From NCBI GenBank assembly GCA_963932465.1, contig OZ010791.1:155231915-155295914 (forward strand): a stretch of 64,000 nt of DNA, written 5' to 3'. How positions within the stretch are numbered: the stretch's first letter is position 1; every line of letters begins with the position of its first letter. A program made the position numbers and the translations under genes. The notes under the pieces were generated by a model. The model saw only the letters and a program-made list of their open reading frames with translations, searched no databases and was not told the DNA's origin. This DNA is from Maratus speciosus. Taxonomy: Eukaryota > Arthropoda > Arachnida > Araneae > Salticidae. Below are positions 21,176 through 32,701 of the stretch, one piece after another.

Positions 21176-23410
21176 TAAAGCTTAACTGATGAAAAATTCT
21201 TGCCCTGCGAGTTGCTCGTTTTAACCGTGTCCTCGTGTTAGCCGTGCTCGCATTAAACGAGTTCGGCTGTTCGTGATTCCATTCTATTTTTAAGTTACAA
21301 AATGATTTTAATTTGTTCATATTATAGTTATTTAAATAATAACTACCCGTAAGGTATAATATAATTTATTGTCAATATTTGCGCTACATAAAGCAGTTGA
21401 AACAGATTTTATTTTTTAAATTGTGAACTAAATTTGACTTCTGTGCGATAGAAAAAAAAAGTATTGTGTTTCATAAAACTAAATAACTAAGTAAAAATTA
21501 TGCTTTCTAGAATCTTCATTTTAACAAAGTATATAGAGGTATCATTAAACAGGAGTGGCTTACGTAACACCCCCCCCCCCCTCAAATGCTTAATAATTCA
21601 ATCGATACTAATCAGTCTTATACAATTACATAATTTATATCTTACATATAATTTGCTATGTTTTTCTTTTTCTTTTTCTTTTTTTTTTTAATAATGAGAG
21701 GAACCGTCTTTCTTTTCTTTCTTCAACTTTCAAAATTGTTTCCTCATTTCTTCGTCAAATTTTACGCAAACTTTTAAGAAAGATAGAAAGTTTTAATTAT
21801 GAAACAATTTATAACTTTGTATCACTTTGATAGGTTCCTGTAATTAAGTTTGTTAATTAACCTGTAACAAAAAAAAAAAAAAAAAAAAAAAATGCCGAGA
21901 GTCAATTTTAATTAAACTTGCACCCACATTCTTTAAAACTTCTTTTACTTTATTTGACTGAAAGAAGCATGAAAAAAAAAATACCTTTCGAGATAATCAA
22001 TAATGTTTATTTTGATTCTTTTTATTTATTTACTAAATTCAGTTTAAAAGAGAAAAAGTATTCTCTGGTCAAATCAAAGAAGTACAGCTGTGCAAATAGT
22101 AGACGTAAGTGGCCAATGTGTGCTTATCCCTTTTGTTCATTTTATTGCATTATATTTTTTACAAAACTCTGGAGAATAGAAAAACATAGATAAAGTGTAT
22201 AAATAGTAGTTTTAAAGGTTAAAACATTGTATATGCGTCTAATATAGCTATAACTAAAATGTAAAAATAAAATAAAATCTGTCAAATTCACGGGAAAAAA
22301 CTGTCAATTTTAGCTCTAGTGGAAAACCGTTTATTTTAAAGAAAATACCTGTAACCTGGTCATTAAAACAGTTTTTTCTGTAAAAAGTATAGATTTTTTC
22401 TGTAAAAGTTACAAAACCTATGTATTTTACAGGAAAAATTGTTTTTTTTTAACAGTAAAATATACGGGTTTTGTAATTTTTACAGAAAAAAACTGTTTTA
22501 ATGAACAGATTACAGATATATCCTGTAAATTAAACGGTTTTTTATTCGCACCAAAATTGCCAGTTTTTTGTGTTAATTCGAAAGATTTTTTTTTTTAACA
22601 GTGTATTGTTTTAAGTGCAAACGAGTTATCTCTCGTAATCGAGCAGCACGCGATAGAGACAGATTTTTAAAAAAATTCATGCTTCAAAAATATTTTAAAA
22701 ACTATTAAAAATGAGTAAATTGAGATACAGCTTTCAAGCAAATTGCATTTGAAATAACAGTTTTCATTTTCTGTAAAAATTGCAGTATTTTTTTTTTACA
22801 GTATAATATTTTTATAACTTCTTTTTCCTAAATAATTTTCATGCTTTGCCTTATTTAATAAAATACCAACTAAAAATATATTACTGTTAAATTATGTAGC
22901 TTGTATTTTTTTTTTCTGAGTCATTTGAATTAAAAATATATTTGTTCTTTTTATGACCATTTTCTTGGATTTTCTGGTTGTCACAATTTATTTCAATTGA
23001 TTTTATTTCAAACTTTACACCGCTTTAATGTAATATTTTGCTGTGCAATGATTCTCTTCATTCACTTAACTTTATATTTATATACATATAAGTGTAGTTT
23101 AGATGTCGGGTTTATAATATTGGGATTCAAGAACTAACGACAAAGTTAAAAATATTAATAAAGTGATATGTTAATCATAAAGATCGAAATATATCAAAAG
23201 ATGAATTTAAAATAAGAAGCTCAAAAGTATATATCCAACAATACACTACAGCCGAGATATAGAGTAGCTAACACACTGGTTGTGGTTAGAAATTAAAATT
23301 GTTTTGAATGTTTAATTAAGTAAATCATTGTTCAAAACATAAAGTTAAGGAATTTTGGAATAAATTCTTGTTTCATTATTTGTAATTTAAATTCGTTATT
23401 GTAAAATACC
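21176..23410. other. No gene outside the foldback MITE
   Basis: Homopolymers at 21570 (C) and 21870 (A). The 91-codon frame at 21918-22193 lacks any family motif. Confidence 0.55.
22288..22606. mobile_element. Foldback MITE with ACTGTTAAAA-type tips
   Basis: 22288-22434 pairs with 22452-22606. Shared arm motifs include AAAACCGTTTA, TCATTAAAACAGTTTTTTCT and TTACAAAACC. The right tip ends TTAACAGTGTA. A related fragment lies at 22750-22800. Arms about 145 bp, loop under 20 bp. Confidence 0.8.
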
Positions 23411-23465
23411 GTGTTTACTCGCGTAATAGTCGCCCTCACGCAATAGTCGCACCCCCGATTTGAAG
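23411..23465 (+). repeat. Tigger-like terminal repeat
   Basis: TTTACTCGCGTAATAGTCGC followed by a second AATAGTCGCACCCCC. This resembles the terminal region of some Tigger/pogo elements. It is followed almost at once by the transposase fragment, implying an internal deletion. The opposite terminus was not found near 27000. Confidence 0.45.
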
Positions 23466-24079
23466 CAGAAAAAATCGCCAAAATATTTACTTCGCATAAA
23501 TTGGATGAAAAAATGATGAAAGAATGGGTTCGCAATGTTTGGAAGAAAAGGTCTGGAGCATTATTAAAAAAAAAACAGCCATACTGGTACTCGGTATCTC
23601 CCGAAGACATATTGTTGATGATCTAAAGACGGAACCTTCAGAGTGTAAAACAGATCTTGTGATTATTCCTGGAGGACTCACATCAATTCTGCAACCGTTG
23701 CAGGGGCGCCATTTGAGGGGGTTTGGGGGGGGGGGCAATGGCCTCCACCAAGGAATTTCATTTTTCAGAAAATTTATCAACCATCAATTATCAGACTCAA
23801 ACAAAATTTAAAAAATTGCTCATACGCTAAAATGATTTATCAGATTTGATTGCAATAAAAACATATGCATTAAATAAATGCTTTATGCATAGAAATTAAC
23901 AATTATCACAAAAATTTCCTATTCGAATATTCTTAAGGTGAGACATATATCGTACTTTGGCTAATTTAAAAAATACATGAGAGACATTTTCTTTTACCAG
24001 TTGCTTCTCAGCTGTTTACAACTTGATCATGGGAAAACTTGTCCCCTCACGGTTAGAAATTCTGGGGTAGAGTTGCTTT

Positions 24080-24083
<4 letters not shown>

Positions 24084-24114
<31 letters not shown>

Positions 24115-24131
24115 GGGGGGGGGGGGGGGGA
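24084..24131 (+). repeat. Poly-T followed by poly-G
   Basis: About 30 T then 18 G without interruption, inside the hAT-type element. Such homopolymers are prone to assembly and length error. Confidence 0.9.
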
Positions 24132-24245
24132 GTATAATTCAAGTTCTTAATTATCTGACTTTTTTTACTTTTTTGAATTATTAGTGTCACTCTATATTTA
24201 CTGCAATCATTGCAATGTTATCAAATACACCTTAGTACTATGAAG

Positions 24246-24439
24246 GTGGTTAATGACCCTCTTTGTAGGGGTTGTAAGTATGAAGAGGAGACTGCCTTAC
24301 ATGTGCTCTGTAACTATGAGGCATATGCTGCTTACCGTTTCGAACACATGGGTCAATGATTAAGCAATGGGAAATTCAGGATATTCCTATAAAATGTCTG
24401 CTGAATTTTATGTCAGCTACTGGTCTATTTAGGGACTAA
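24246..24439 (+). pseudogene. LINE ORF2 C-terminal fragment
   Basis: Translation gives VVNDPLCRGCKYEEETALHV, LCNYEAYAAYRFEHMG and, after a frameshift, IKQWEIQDIPIKCLLNFMSA plus TGLF and a stop. The CxxC...HxxxC pattern after a DPLCRxC motif is the Cys/His cluster at the end of R1/Jockey-type non-LTR retrotransposon polyproteins, and xxxLLxFxxATGLF is a usual terminus. The following GGGGGATAGCACAATAGACC and GCTTTGGCTCAGGCC resemble such an element's 3' UTR. Only the last ~60 residues survive. A 5'-truncated retrotransposon therefore sat in, or was carried by, the hAT unit. Clade assignment is tentative. Confidence 0.7.
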
Positions 24440-25269
24440 GTGAGGATGTTTTCCTCCTTCATTTTTGGGGGATAGCACAATAGACCCCTGACCGCGATGC
24501 TTTGGCTCAGGCCACCCCCCAGTAATACAGTAATGTTATCAAATTATTTATTTGCTTTATTAAATCATATATATATGGTACACTCTCAAAATTCTTCAAC
24601 GCCTAGGAATGGAGCCTGCGTGCTCCCGACAAAACAATTTCTTCAACACAAAAAACGACAGACTTCTACCAAATCCCAAAGTAAAAGAAAATTACTCCAT
24701 ATTTTAACACGTTTATAATAAAGTAGTCTATAATTTTATCCCTTTATGTACAGAAATGAACACATGGGTTATTACTATGGGCCGCCATTAATAGTCAAAT
24801 CTATAGTTTTCCATTAGAAAAATATTCAGTGCTTCCTTGTTAAAACCCAGGTCATCCTCCGACTCCGACCGAAAGAGATAAAGCACAATCCGAAAAACTT
24901 AAAGTGTACCTCATTTGCAACGAAGAAAATACGTTAACCTACCTGACACAGGACTGTAATTTCATGTAAATACGAAAACCACTAAAAATATTTACACTGA
25001 AAGGCAACCCGACCCGAAATGAAAGAAAATGAATCCATATTTTAATACAATTATTGTAAAAGAAGCCTACATGTAGTATTCATTAATGTTCAAATATGTA
25101 GCTTTTACATCTGAAAAATATTCAGGATTTTTTTGAAAAATAGTATTAACACGAACCCACCTCATAATAGTGAAAATTCATCCGAAACAAACAACGCTTT
25201 ACCTTATCTTTACTTGCACAAAATCACTAATGAAAATTTTCGATCACAAAAGTTGCAAATTTCGTGACC

Positions 25270-25970
25270 TATTCATGACTTTCGTGGGCTGATTATCTCA
25301 TGACTGATTGAATTTCATGATTCTTTTTTGGAGATCATCTGACGAAATTTACGATTTTTTCCGCGACCGTTTCACAGAATTCACGATTTTTTTTTTTTTA
25401 CAACCGTTATCGAAATTGGTTTTTTTCTCGCGATCATGTGTCGAATTTTACCATATTTTTCCGCGACCAACTGATGAAATTCTATATTTGTTTCTGCGAT
25501 CTTTTGACAAGATTCGCGATTCTTTTTTACGATCATTTGTTGAAATTCGTGATTATTTTTTTCTACCACCAACTAATAATATTTTGTAATTTTTTGCACA
25601 ATGCTTACACGAAATTTCGTATCTTATTTCACGATCGTTTGACGAAATTCTTCTCGATTGTTTGACTAAATTTTCGTGATTTTTTGTGCAATCTTTTGAC
25701 GAAATTCGCAATTTTTTTCGCAATCCTTTTACAAAATTCGAGATTTTAGTTCGTACAATCATTTGACGAAATCTGCATTTCTTTTCGCGATCTCTGATGA
25801 AATTAGCAATATTTTCCACGGTCGTTTGGAGAAATTTGCAATTTTTTTCCGCGACAATTTGGGGATTTTTTTTTTTTTTTAATTAGCAACATTTGTGAAT
25901 TTTTGCTGTGACCCATTGACGAATTGATTTTTCGGAATTCGAAAGAAAAAAAATCGTGGACTTTCATTAA
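25270..25970 (+). repeat. Degenerate ~40-bp minisatellite
   Basis: Roughly 16 imperfect units of about 36-46 bp with core TTTTGACGAAATTCGCGATTTT and CGCGATC (spaced variants). The long frames across it on both strands, full of Phe/Arg/Asp or Lys/Ile, are translations of the repeat and not genes. It lies inside the hAT-type element. Confidence 0.8.
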
Positions 25971-26159
25971 AATTTAAAAAAAAAATCGCAGAATAATCCC
26001 ATGTCCGTGAAAGAAATTAAGGCGACAAAATCACGCTGAGCTTTTTTTATTATCCGGGATTTTCGCATTTTCTGTGAGATTTGTGCAGTTTTACATGTTC
26101 CCTGTTCATCAAAGAAAATTTTTCCTTGTCCTTTGTCAGGAAACTCTTGAAATGGCGCT

Positions 26160-26335
26160 CCTGTAGTAAAACCTGAAAAAACGAAGTCGAAAGGGACTAG
26201 TAAAAAGTTCCATTTTAGACAAGTCTCTGTCTTAGCACATTTATTGTATGATGTTTTTTCATCGAAATTTGATTTTTTCTTTGAGAAAGAATTCTGTTAG
26301 AGACAGGCTTCGTTTTTACAAGTTTTACTGTAATA
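26160..26335. repeat. Small inverted repeat, GTAAAACCTG type
   Basis: TAGTAAAACCTGAAAAAACG at the left is matched by CGTTTTTACAAGTTTTACTG at the right, and both arms carry an AGTCTCTGTCT-like segment. Probably a nested MITE related to Tigger tips. Boundaries approximate. Confidence 0.5.
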
Positions 26336-26646
26336 CATCTCCTTTCAGAACTATACTATAGAGTGGATGGTTTAACAGTCTTTGAGGATACCTGTAAAAA
26401 TGGAACCTATAACAAAATCCTGTCTAAAAAGAACACCATTCATATTCAATATATTGAAATTTTACCTGCTAAGATGGAAACCTGTTTAAAATGAAATATT
26501 TCATTGGTTCTTCAGTTTCCGTATTCAAAATTTTTACTGTTTTTGTAAGCATGATTCAGTTTACGTTTCTCGTTTGGGGTGGGGGTGGGGGTGTAGACGC
26601 TTGGATCCTACCCTTAGCTATATAACTTCTCTCAAAAAAATCTTTG

Positions 26647-26666
26647 CCCCCCCCCCCCCCCCCCCC
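26647..26666 (+). repeat. Poly-C run
   Basis: Twenty C just inside the right TIR of the hAT-type element, mirroring a poly-G run just inside the left TIR (23724-23734). Confidence 0.9.
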
Positions 26667-26995
26667 GCAAGAAAGTTCTGAAATGGCGCCCCTGAACCGT
26701 TGGTCGTTTAAAGATAATATAAGACGAGTATGTGGATATTGGATGGTCAATAAGACGAAAGATAACTTCCTGTGGAAAAGTAAGCCGCCCATCTCTGGAA
26801 CTAATATGTAGTTGGACATTACAAAGCTTGATTTTAATAACAAGTGATATAATTTCAAAAAGTTTTAAGAAGACGGGTATCTCCGACGCTTTGAACGGAA
26901 GCGAAGATGGCATTTTATGGAATGACGGAGATTCTTCGGACATCGATTCATATTACAATAGTAATACTGCCTTCAGTGAAAGCGATTTATTATGA

Positions 26996-28372
26996 GAATT
27001 TTTTTTCAAAAATTTCACAAAGATTATTTGTAAATTTTACGTCTATAAAAATATTACCATAAAAAGAAAAAGGGAATTTAATAAACAGCACATAATCTGG
27101 AAACATTTGGTAAGTTACTAATTTTATTATAGTGTTATATATATATATTTATTTATATATTAGGATTTGTGTGGTAATGCAGTTGATATCTTTTAAATTC
27201 ATTAGCTTTTATTAGGTTCTTCTTATGACATTTGAATATATTAGTTTTAAAATAACATAATAGATGGCAGCACCAAAAATTTTTAATGCTTCTATTGAGT
27301 AATAATTTTAATTTTTTACACCGGTTGTATTGAATGCTGAATATTGGCAATATTGTAAAATAGAAATTAAACATTTTAAAAGTGTTTTTTGGTATTTTAA
27401 ATAATGTAAGTATTTTCTATTTATATTATATTAATTGAATTTATCACGGTATTTCAAAATGAATTAACTGAATCCATAGGTTTTAATTTCTGTGTTAACT
27501 TAACTGTTTCATTCACCTTAATCTTATCATGCTTTTGGATACCATGTGCGGGAGGATATTTTGAAAATCAACTGGGATTTTATTCAGTATGTTGTGTAAT
27601 ATTTCTATTTTTTATGCTATAAATTAAATATTTAAAGGGTTGTATTGATTTTTCCATTTCATGCCATTTGATAATGTTCTGTTTTCATCTTGAAACTATT
27701 CTTTTGGTCATATTAGTTGTTTGAGTACAGGAGAAGAAAAAAACTTCAGCTTTTAGCTTTTTTCTCACAGAAAACAACCGATTTGCCGATCATTGCAACA
27801 ACCGATCATTGAAACAACCGATCATTGAATTCTGTACTCTTGAAAACGTAATTCAATATATAAGTTTTTCAATTTTTTTCGGTATCCATATTCTTCTTTT
27901 TTCTTCCATATTAATTCTTGTAATTAAGTATAACGCACTTTATTTTATACATACAGTTCTATATATAGGTTTGTGGTATCCATTTTTATTGTCATTTCAT
28001 TCACAATATTGCGGTTTTTGATGATGTTCGGTAATGTTTAATTAATGGTTATATATATATATAGCTCTATCAAAAGTAAATGATTTATGAAAATTATGAA
28101 AAAGAGGGTGCAAAACAACAATAAGAATCGATGAAAATTTATAACTAAAAAACAATAAACAAACCACTCCTTGCTCTCTTCGGAAAGTGGGAGGAGTGAA
28201 AAAAACAGGTACCAAAAACAGAAACTGGATCCTCACAGGTTTCGCAAGATATGGTCAACCCACATACTCCAAAAGTGTAAAAATCAGCAAATAGACTTAA
28301 ACTTTCAAAAACACAACAGAACAAAACTACTTTAAAAATATTAACGAATCAAAACTGCTTTAAAAACATAAA
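26996..28372. other. No gene; AT-rich
   Basis: Small TA runs and the 16-bp tandem repeat only. Confidence 0.6.
27770..27830 (+). repeat. CAACCGATCATTGAAA tandem repeat
   Basis: Three imperfect copies of a 16-bp unit; no known function. Confidence 0.75.
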
Positions 28373-28420
28373 CAACCAACCAATTCAAAATCAAAAGAAC
28401 CAATTTTGAATTGGTTGGGT
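28373..28420. repeat. Hairpin ACCAATTCAAAAT
   Basis: CCAACCAATTCAAAAT and ATTTTGAATTGGTTGG are perfect complements with an 11-base loop. It lies in AT-rich DNA with no adjacent gene, so there is no reason to call it a terminator. Confidence 0.7.
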
Positions 28421-28974
28421 ATTTTTCGTTTTCCATATCGCTGAAATTGAGCTCGATGCAGGCTTCGATAAAAGGATACCCCCTCCCCCCTCCACATACA
28501 CAAAATCGAACTTTCTCGAAAAGTTTTTTTGAAAGGGTTAACAATAACATTTTTTCAACCAGATTGCGTGGTTTTAAATATAAAAGTGCAGTATTTAATT
28601 TAGTTTAATCTGTTTTTTGGTATTTCGGATGATTCGGCCGATGCGCGTTAAGAAAGACGCGCTTAAAAAAGAGCCGCTTTCCTTCTTTCGAATCTTCACT
28701 GCTTCAGAGCTTCTGAACGTGATTTTTGGCATGCACAATGCGACATTTTTTGGAAGCCCATTTTTAATTGCAGGTTTTAATTACTATCTCGATTAATGAT
28801 CAAGAATGAAAAATCTGAACCTTATGTACATTAGAACATACTTTGGACTACCCTCATCCAAATTTTCAGATCTCTACGCGGTAGATTTTCTTAGACACCG
28901 CACAGAAACAGACAGATACACAGAGAAATATCTTTCTTTTGTTAGTACAGATATTTTATTTTTGTTTCTAAATG

Positions 28975-28975
<1 letters not shown>

Positions 28976-29013
<38 letters not shown>
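28976..29013. repeat. (TA)n microsatellite
   Basis: About 19 TA units. Shorter TA runs occur at 28050-28062 and 32143-32168. Confidence 0.95.
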
Positions 29014-29015
<2 letters not shown>

Positions 29016-29084
29016 ACTTCAGAAGGAAATTTAAAATATTTTCCCTTATAAAAATTTCACGTGCACTAAAGTTTACTACTAAAT

Positions 29085-29480
29085 AAAATTAATATCCTTG
29101 TTTATTAAATGTCTCATCCATTGAGTAACAAATTGCATCCATAGTACAATTCAAAAATAAAAGATTTTAAAAATGAAAAGGAAAAAAAAAATCCTTTTTC
29201 TGCTTTAATATATTAGCAGCCAACTCTTATTAGGGAAAATTGCCAATAACTTCTACAAAAGCATTATTATTGACGTTGTTGTTTCACGTTCTTATTGATA
29301 TCTTAATATTGCTTAGAAGTATCGCTGAAGAAAAAAAACTATTGATTTTAGAAATAAGCGCTTTCTTAAAATGTTTGAGAGGAGAAAAATTCATAGGATG
29401 TTGTAAATCACTGAAATGTGATCATCTGAAAATATTATATTTTTAACTTTGGGGTATGATATGAACTCAAATTGGAAGGT
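29085..29480 (+). repeat. Dispersed repeat R, copy 1
   Basis: Shares TCATCCATTGAGTAACAAAT, AATATATTAGCAGCCA, GCCAATAACTTCTAC, GTTGTTTCACGTTCTTAT and CGCTGAAGAA with copies at 32840-33210 and 36425-36720. It contains a 68-codon open frame (29240-29446), but the frame is not conserved between copies. Confidence 0.7.
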
Positions 29481-30090
29481 TTATAAAGTATATCTATGCA
29501 AAACAAGTAAAAATTAAATTAAAAAAATCAAACTCGACTGCGAAAAAAACGAACTAATTAATTATTTCTCAATCAATGTGAAACTATTTTTTATATTACT
29601 TACCTATTTTTTTATTTGCTTGTATTGATGACTTTTAAGTTTTGTTTAATTGCTAATTCCTATCTATAAACACGTTTTGATGAGGCCTATAGATGTCTAT
29701 GATGGTTAGAGTTTCAGTAAAGCTAGAGATCCTACCTACACAAATTCAGGGTGTGTAATATTTAAACGGAGCTTCTGACTGTAAAATAGCCAATGAAACA
29801 TCGTCTTCATTTTGAAAGACCTATCCAATGATATGCCACTCAATGGGGTGCGTAAAAAAGTTTTTTCGTCTCTACCGCCATTTTGTATTTTACGGCCGCC
29901 ATTTTGAATTTTTAAAAATAAAACCTAGCCTATAACCATCGGACAATTAAGACGAATCGATAGAGATCTCATTCATTAAAATCCATCCAGCCGTTGGGAT
30001 GTTTCGAGGGTTTTAAGAAATCCACATTCCCAGATACGCGTGAAACACATAACCCTTCTTGGCAGTCAGGTAAAAAAGTATTATCAATTT

Positions 30091-30302
30091 AGGGGCTCAC
30101 AACCACAGTAGGCCAAGTCCATTTTGAAAAAAAAAAAAAAATGAGATAGTCCATCTAGAAGGTGCATAAAATCTGTTTTAACCACGCCCACAGTAAACTA
30201 CGTCTGTTTTCATATACTTTTTCATATATGTTATCTGTTCACAGACTTGGTTTAGTGTGGGAGTGGATAAAACAAATTTTATACACCTTCTACATGGACT
30301 AT

Positions 30303-30341
<39 letters not shown>

Positions 30342-30370
30342 GGGCTTGTTCTACTACGGTTGTGAGCCCA
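30091..30370. mobile_element. MITE, tips GGGCTCACAACC
   Basis: 30091-30200 pairs with 30255-30370: GGGCTCACAACCACAGTAGG against CTACTACGGTTGTGAGCCC, with GATAGTCCAT.TAGAAGGTG inside both arms. Poly-A (30125-30139) and poly-T (30306-30336) occupy equivalent positions in the arms. Confidence 0.85.
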
Positions 30371-30681
30371 TCAATTGTAATATAGTGTTAGTCTAAATGA
30401 TTCATCGGGTTTCAAAAGACTGTTTATTTACAAGTATACGACGTACAAAGGCAAGTGATACATGAGAAGATACATAAGTTCACGAATTTTCTGGTACATA
30501 CTGCAAATTTCAATGCAAGCGCACTTAGTCACCCGGCAGTAAATTCACAAACACTCAACGTCCCAGCGTACTTGACGCCAACCCCGTAGCCAAGCGCTTT
30601 GGCGAAAAAATGAACTTTGACGTGCATGCTGCAGTTTGTTTCTAGTACCTTAGTTTGAAGTTTGCATGTGCCAATATTTAC

Positions 30682-31134
30682 CGGGTGTCCCAAAAATGAC
30701 TGATGGATTTTAAAATTCCATAACTCGCAAACGGTGACAGATATTAAAAAAAAATTCTTGCAGGAGTGTTATGAAAGATGTGAGGAGTTTTTATGCTGCG
30801 ATTCTCAGTTTTAGTTACAAATAGCATCGATAGAGGGCACTGCAAGCAATAACCACTAAATTCAGGCTCAATTTTTCGGCCTCTCTCTTCTTCCACGCGA
30901 AAAAAGGAGATTAAAATGTATTGAATGGATCCCGGTGTACCAAAAATCGGGTCTGGACTGAGCGCCTATTGCTTTCAGCGCCATCTATTGTTTGAAATTC
31001 GGACTAAAATCAAGAATCACGTACAAAAACTCCTGACATCATACATAACACACCTGCAAGAATTTTTTTAAATATCTGTCACCGTTTGGAAGTTATTGAA
31101 TTTTAAAACCCATCAGTCATTTTTATGACACCCG
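30682..31134. mobile_element. MITE, tips CGGGTGTC
   Basis: CGGGTGTCCCAAAAATGACT at the left is matched by AGTCATTTTTATGACACCCG at the right. About 140 bp of arm is shared, including CGCAAACGGTGACAGATAT (CCAAACGGTGACAGATAT on the other side) and a GTGTTATG block. The loop holds non-coding sequence with CGCCATCTATTG. This motif style (GGGTGTCCC, 'acggtgacagatat') is common in arthropod mariner-related MITEs. Confidence 0.85.
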
Positions 31135-31586
31135 ATATATCCATTTTATATGATACGCTTACAGAGTTTAAAGAGGTTTTTCCCCCTTGGAGATTAATTC
31201 AGTCTACACAAGTTGTATTTATAATTATACTAACTCGAATATTTATGCTGTTACAATAAGATTACCGCTACAAAGTAAGGATGGGCTGAAAAATTTAAAC
31301 TGCATGTTTCTAGCGTTATGAAGGCCATCAAGATAGATCAGCATAGTTGAAAAGTGTTTATCAACTGAGTTTGTCATGTATATTTTGGGGATTTACTATG
31401 GGATGTCCGTTATTGAAAATAAATATGTAGCATTTACGATTCGTTTACAGGGACACTCAAAAGAATTCCCATTCACACAGTCTGTGGTGGAAAAATCGTT
31501 TGCAGTGTATATTATTTTTAATGATATTACATTATTTTAAACATATTGAAATTTACATATATATGAGGTGTACTGCAAGGCGTTAA

Positions 31587-32004
31587 GGCTGTTCTCAAAT
31601 CCAAAGGGTCAACTTTCTGACATAAGTTTTAATTCATTTTTGTTCGGAAACGCATGAAACTAGAAGGTGCTGTTATTCAGAAACTATGTCATCGAACTGT
31701 TTTTTCCATTTTCTTGTAAACGCAATAGATCTTTCAGAAATACTATCAAAGCTGGCATTTTGAACTAAACTTCCGAACGAAAGTAGAAAATCTAGTCAGT
31801 AAGGGGAGAAAAATGCCGTGTCAAGTGATCAAAATCGCTTATAACTCAAGAGGTAATTGATTGATCAAAAAATAGAGAACACAGTTTGATTCCAAATCGC
31901 TTCCATGGTCAGGATTTAAAATTTTATATCTTTCCGTTAAAAAATGAATTTGTAAATGTGTCAAAACGTTTTGCGCTTTCTGTGCAGAGCCGTTGAGAAC
32001 CGCC
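31587..32004 (+). mobile_element. TTAA MITE, copy 2
   Basis: TTAA at 31583-31586 and 32005-32008. Tips GGCTGTTCTCAAATCC and TGAGAACCGCC. The flanks joined across one TTAA (GAGGTGTACTGCAAGGCG, then TTGTAGAACAGGGTG) align with the unoccupied paralogue GAGGTGCACTTCGAGATATT, ACTATAGAATAGGGTC at 18338-18370. This supports a 4-bp TTAA duplication. Confidence 0.9.
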
Positions 32005-32142
32005 TTAATTGTAGAACAGGGTGTGCATAGAATTTATCGTTCATTTACAGGGACATACAAAAGAATTTGACTACGGTACTCCTTGAACAATAATTTTTGG
32101 AAGTTCGTTTTCAATTGTGGTACGCGTTTTAAAATTTAAGTG

Positions 32143-32168
32143 TGTATATATATATATATATATATATT
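32143..32168. repeat. (TA)n microsatellite
   Basis: Thirteen TA units within the tandem array. Confidence 0.9.
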
Positions 32169-32567
32169 GCATATTACTTAGTGTGTATAAATTCTATAGA
32201 TTACTATACTGGGCTGTACAAAAGATCTCAAGTACATTTCCGTTTATGCACGGAAAGTTTTAAAGGGAGTTTTTCAACCGTGTTAAGCATTTAACTGAAT
32301 TAACTTTTAGCATACTATGTTGTATACATACAAATCTATAGATGATATACAGGGCTGCACACACACAAAAAAAAACTCTGATATTTTTGACACTGTTGAT
32401 GGTAATTGCAGAAATTGTGTTTTCAATTGCGTTATGCGTTTTTCAAATCGTTTATTTAGACATCACCTTTCAGCTTAATAAACTGTGAAAATTTGTTATA
32501 GTATATGCAGCTAGAGCGGTTGACTACAGAAGTTGGCGTCAAGCGCGCTGGGACGTTGAGTGATTGT

Positions 32568-32701
32568 GAATTTGCCACCCGGCACACATCTCAACGGTAA
32601 TTCAGTTGCGTCCATGCGTTCAATAGCATATTTCTGTCAATGTTCGTCACAGCAGCAGTGATGCGTTCCTGCATGCGAGCCACGAGGAGGTCTCTTAAAC
32701 T
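32568..32701 (-). pseudogene. IS630/mariner-type transposase C-terminus
   Basis: Minus-strand frame reads SLRDLLVARMQERITAAVTN, IDRNMLLNAWTQLNYR, stop, DVCRVANS. The pattern LRxLxxRIxxA...xxxVWxELxYRLDVCRV is the C-terminal end of a group of IS630/Tc1/mariner-superfamily transposases common in arthropods; a related end is at 41229-41308. One in-frame stop replaces the Leu/Trp before DVCRV. The catalytic domain is missing. Group name uncertain. Confidence 0.65.

Larger units (their letters stand above)
23701..26694. mobile_element. hAT-type element with 8-bp TSD
   Basis: TIRs CAGGGGCGCCATTT (23701-23714) and AAATGGCGCCCCTG (26681-26694) are a perfect 14-bp match. AACCGTTG is duplicated at 23693-23700 and 26695-26702, the 8-bp TSD typical of hAT elements. 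Poly-G and poly-C runs lie next to the left and right ends. No hAT transposase is visible. The interior instead holds a LINE 3' fragment, a minisatellite and a small palindrome. Confidence 0.9.
23501..26995 (+). pseudogene. Pogo/Tigger-like DDE transposase, split
   Basis: Part 1 (23501-23700) reads EWVRNVWKKRSGALLKKK, ILVLGISRRHIVDDLK, CKTDLVIIPGGLTSILQPL. This is the DDE_1 core of pogo/Tigger/Jerky-type transposases (family pattern LVLDxFxxHxTxxVK, then TDLVVIPGGLTSxLQPLD). The Asp of LVLD is Gly here, so the catalytic core is already broken. Part 2 (26695-26995) continues with SFKDNIRRVCGYWM and, after a stop, SFKKTGISDALNGSEDG, the usual C-terminus before an acidic tail; the last stop is at 26993. 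A 2994-bp hAT-type element separates the parts, exactly between copies of AACCGTTG. The N-terminal CENP-B-like DNA-binding half is absent. Confidence 0.85.
28421..30090. other. No gene; one CCGCCATTTTG repeat block
   Basis: 29750-30070 carries CTACCGCCATTTTGTATTTT, then CGGCCGCCATTTTGAATTTT and AATCCATCCAGCCGTT. It reads like part of a dispersed arthropod repeat, but no second copy lies in the window. Confidence 0.5.
31320..32480 (+). repeat. Degenerate tandem array, second locus
   Basis: Same sequence blocks as 18060-18810: GTTTACAGGGACACTCAAAA, TAGAACAGGGTGTGCATAG, TGGGCTGTACAAAAGATCT, GATATACAGGGCTGCAC. Interrupted by the TTAA MITE at 31587-32004. The uninterrupted array at 18330-18370 shows the empty site. 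Confidence 0.65.

Noticed and set aside
25308..25819. Long frames on both strands (Phe/Arg/Asp-rich or Lys/Ile-rich)
   Set aside because: They follow the ~40-bp minisatellite period and have no conserved domain.
28373..28420. Transcription terminator hairpin
   Set aside because: A perfect stem, but AT-rich, not next to a gene and in a eukaryotic context.
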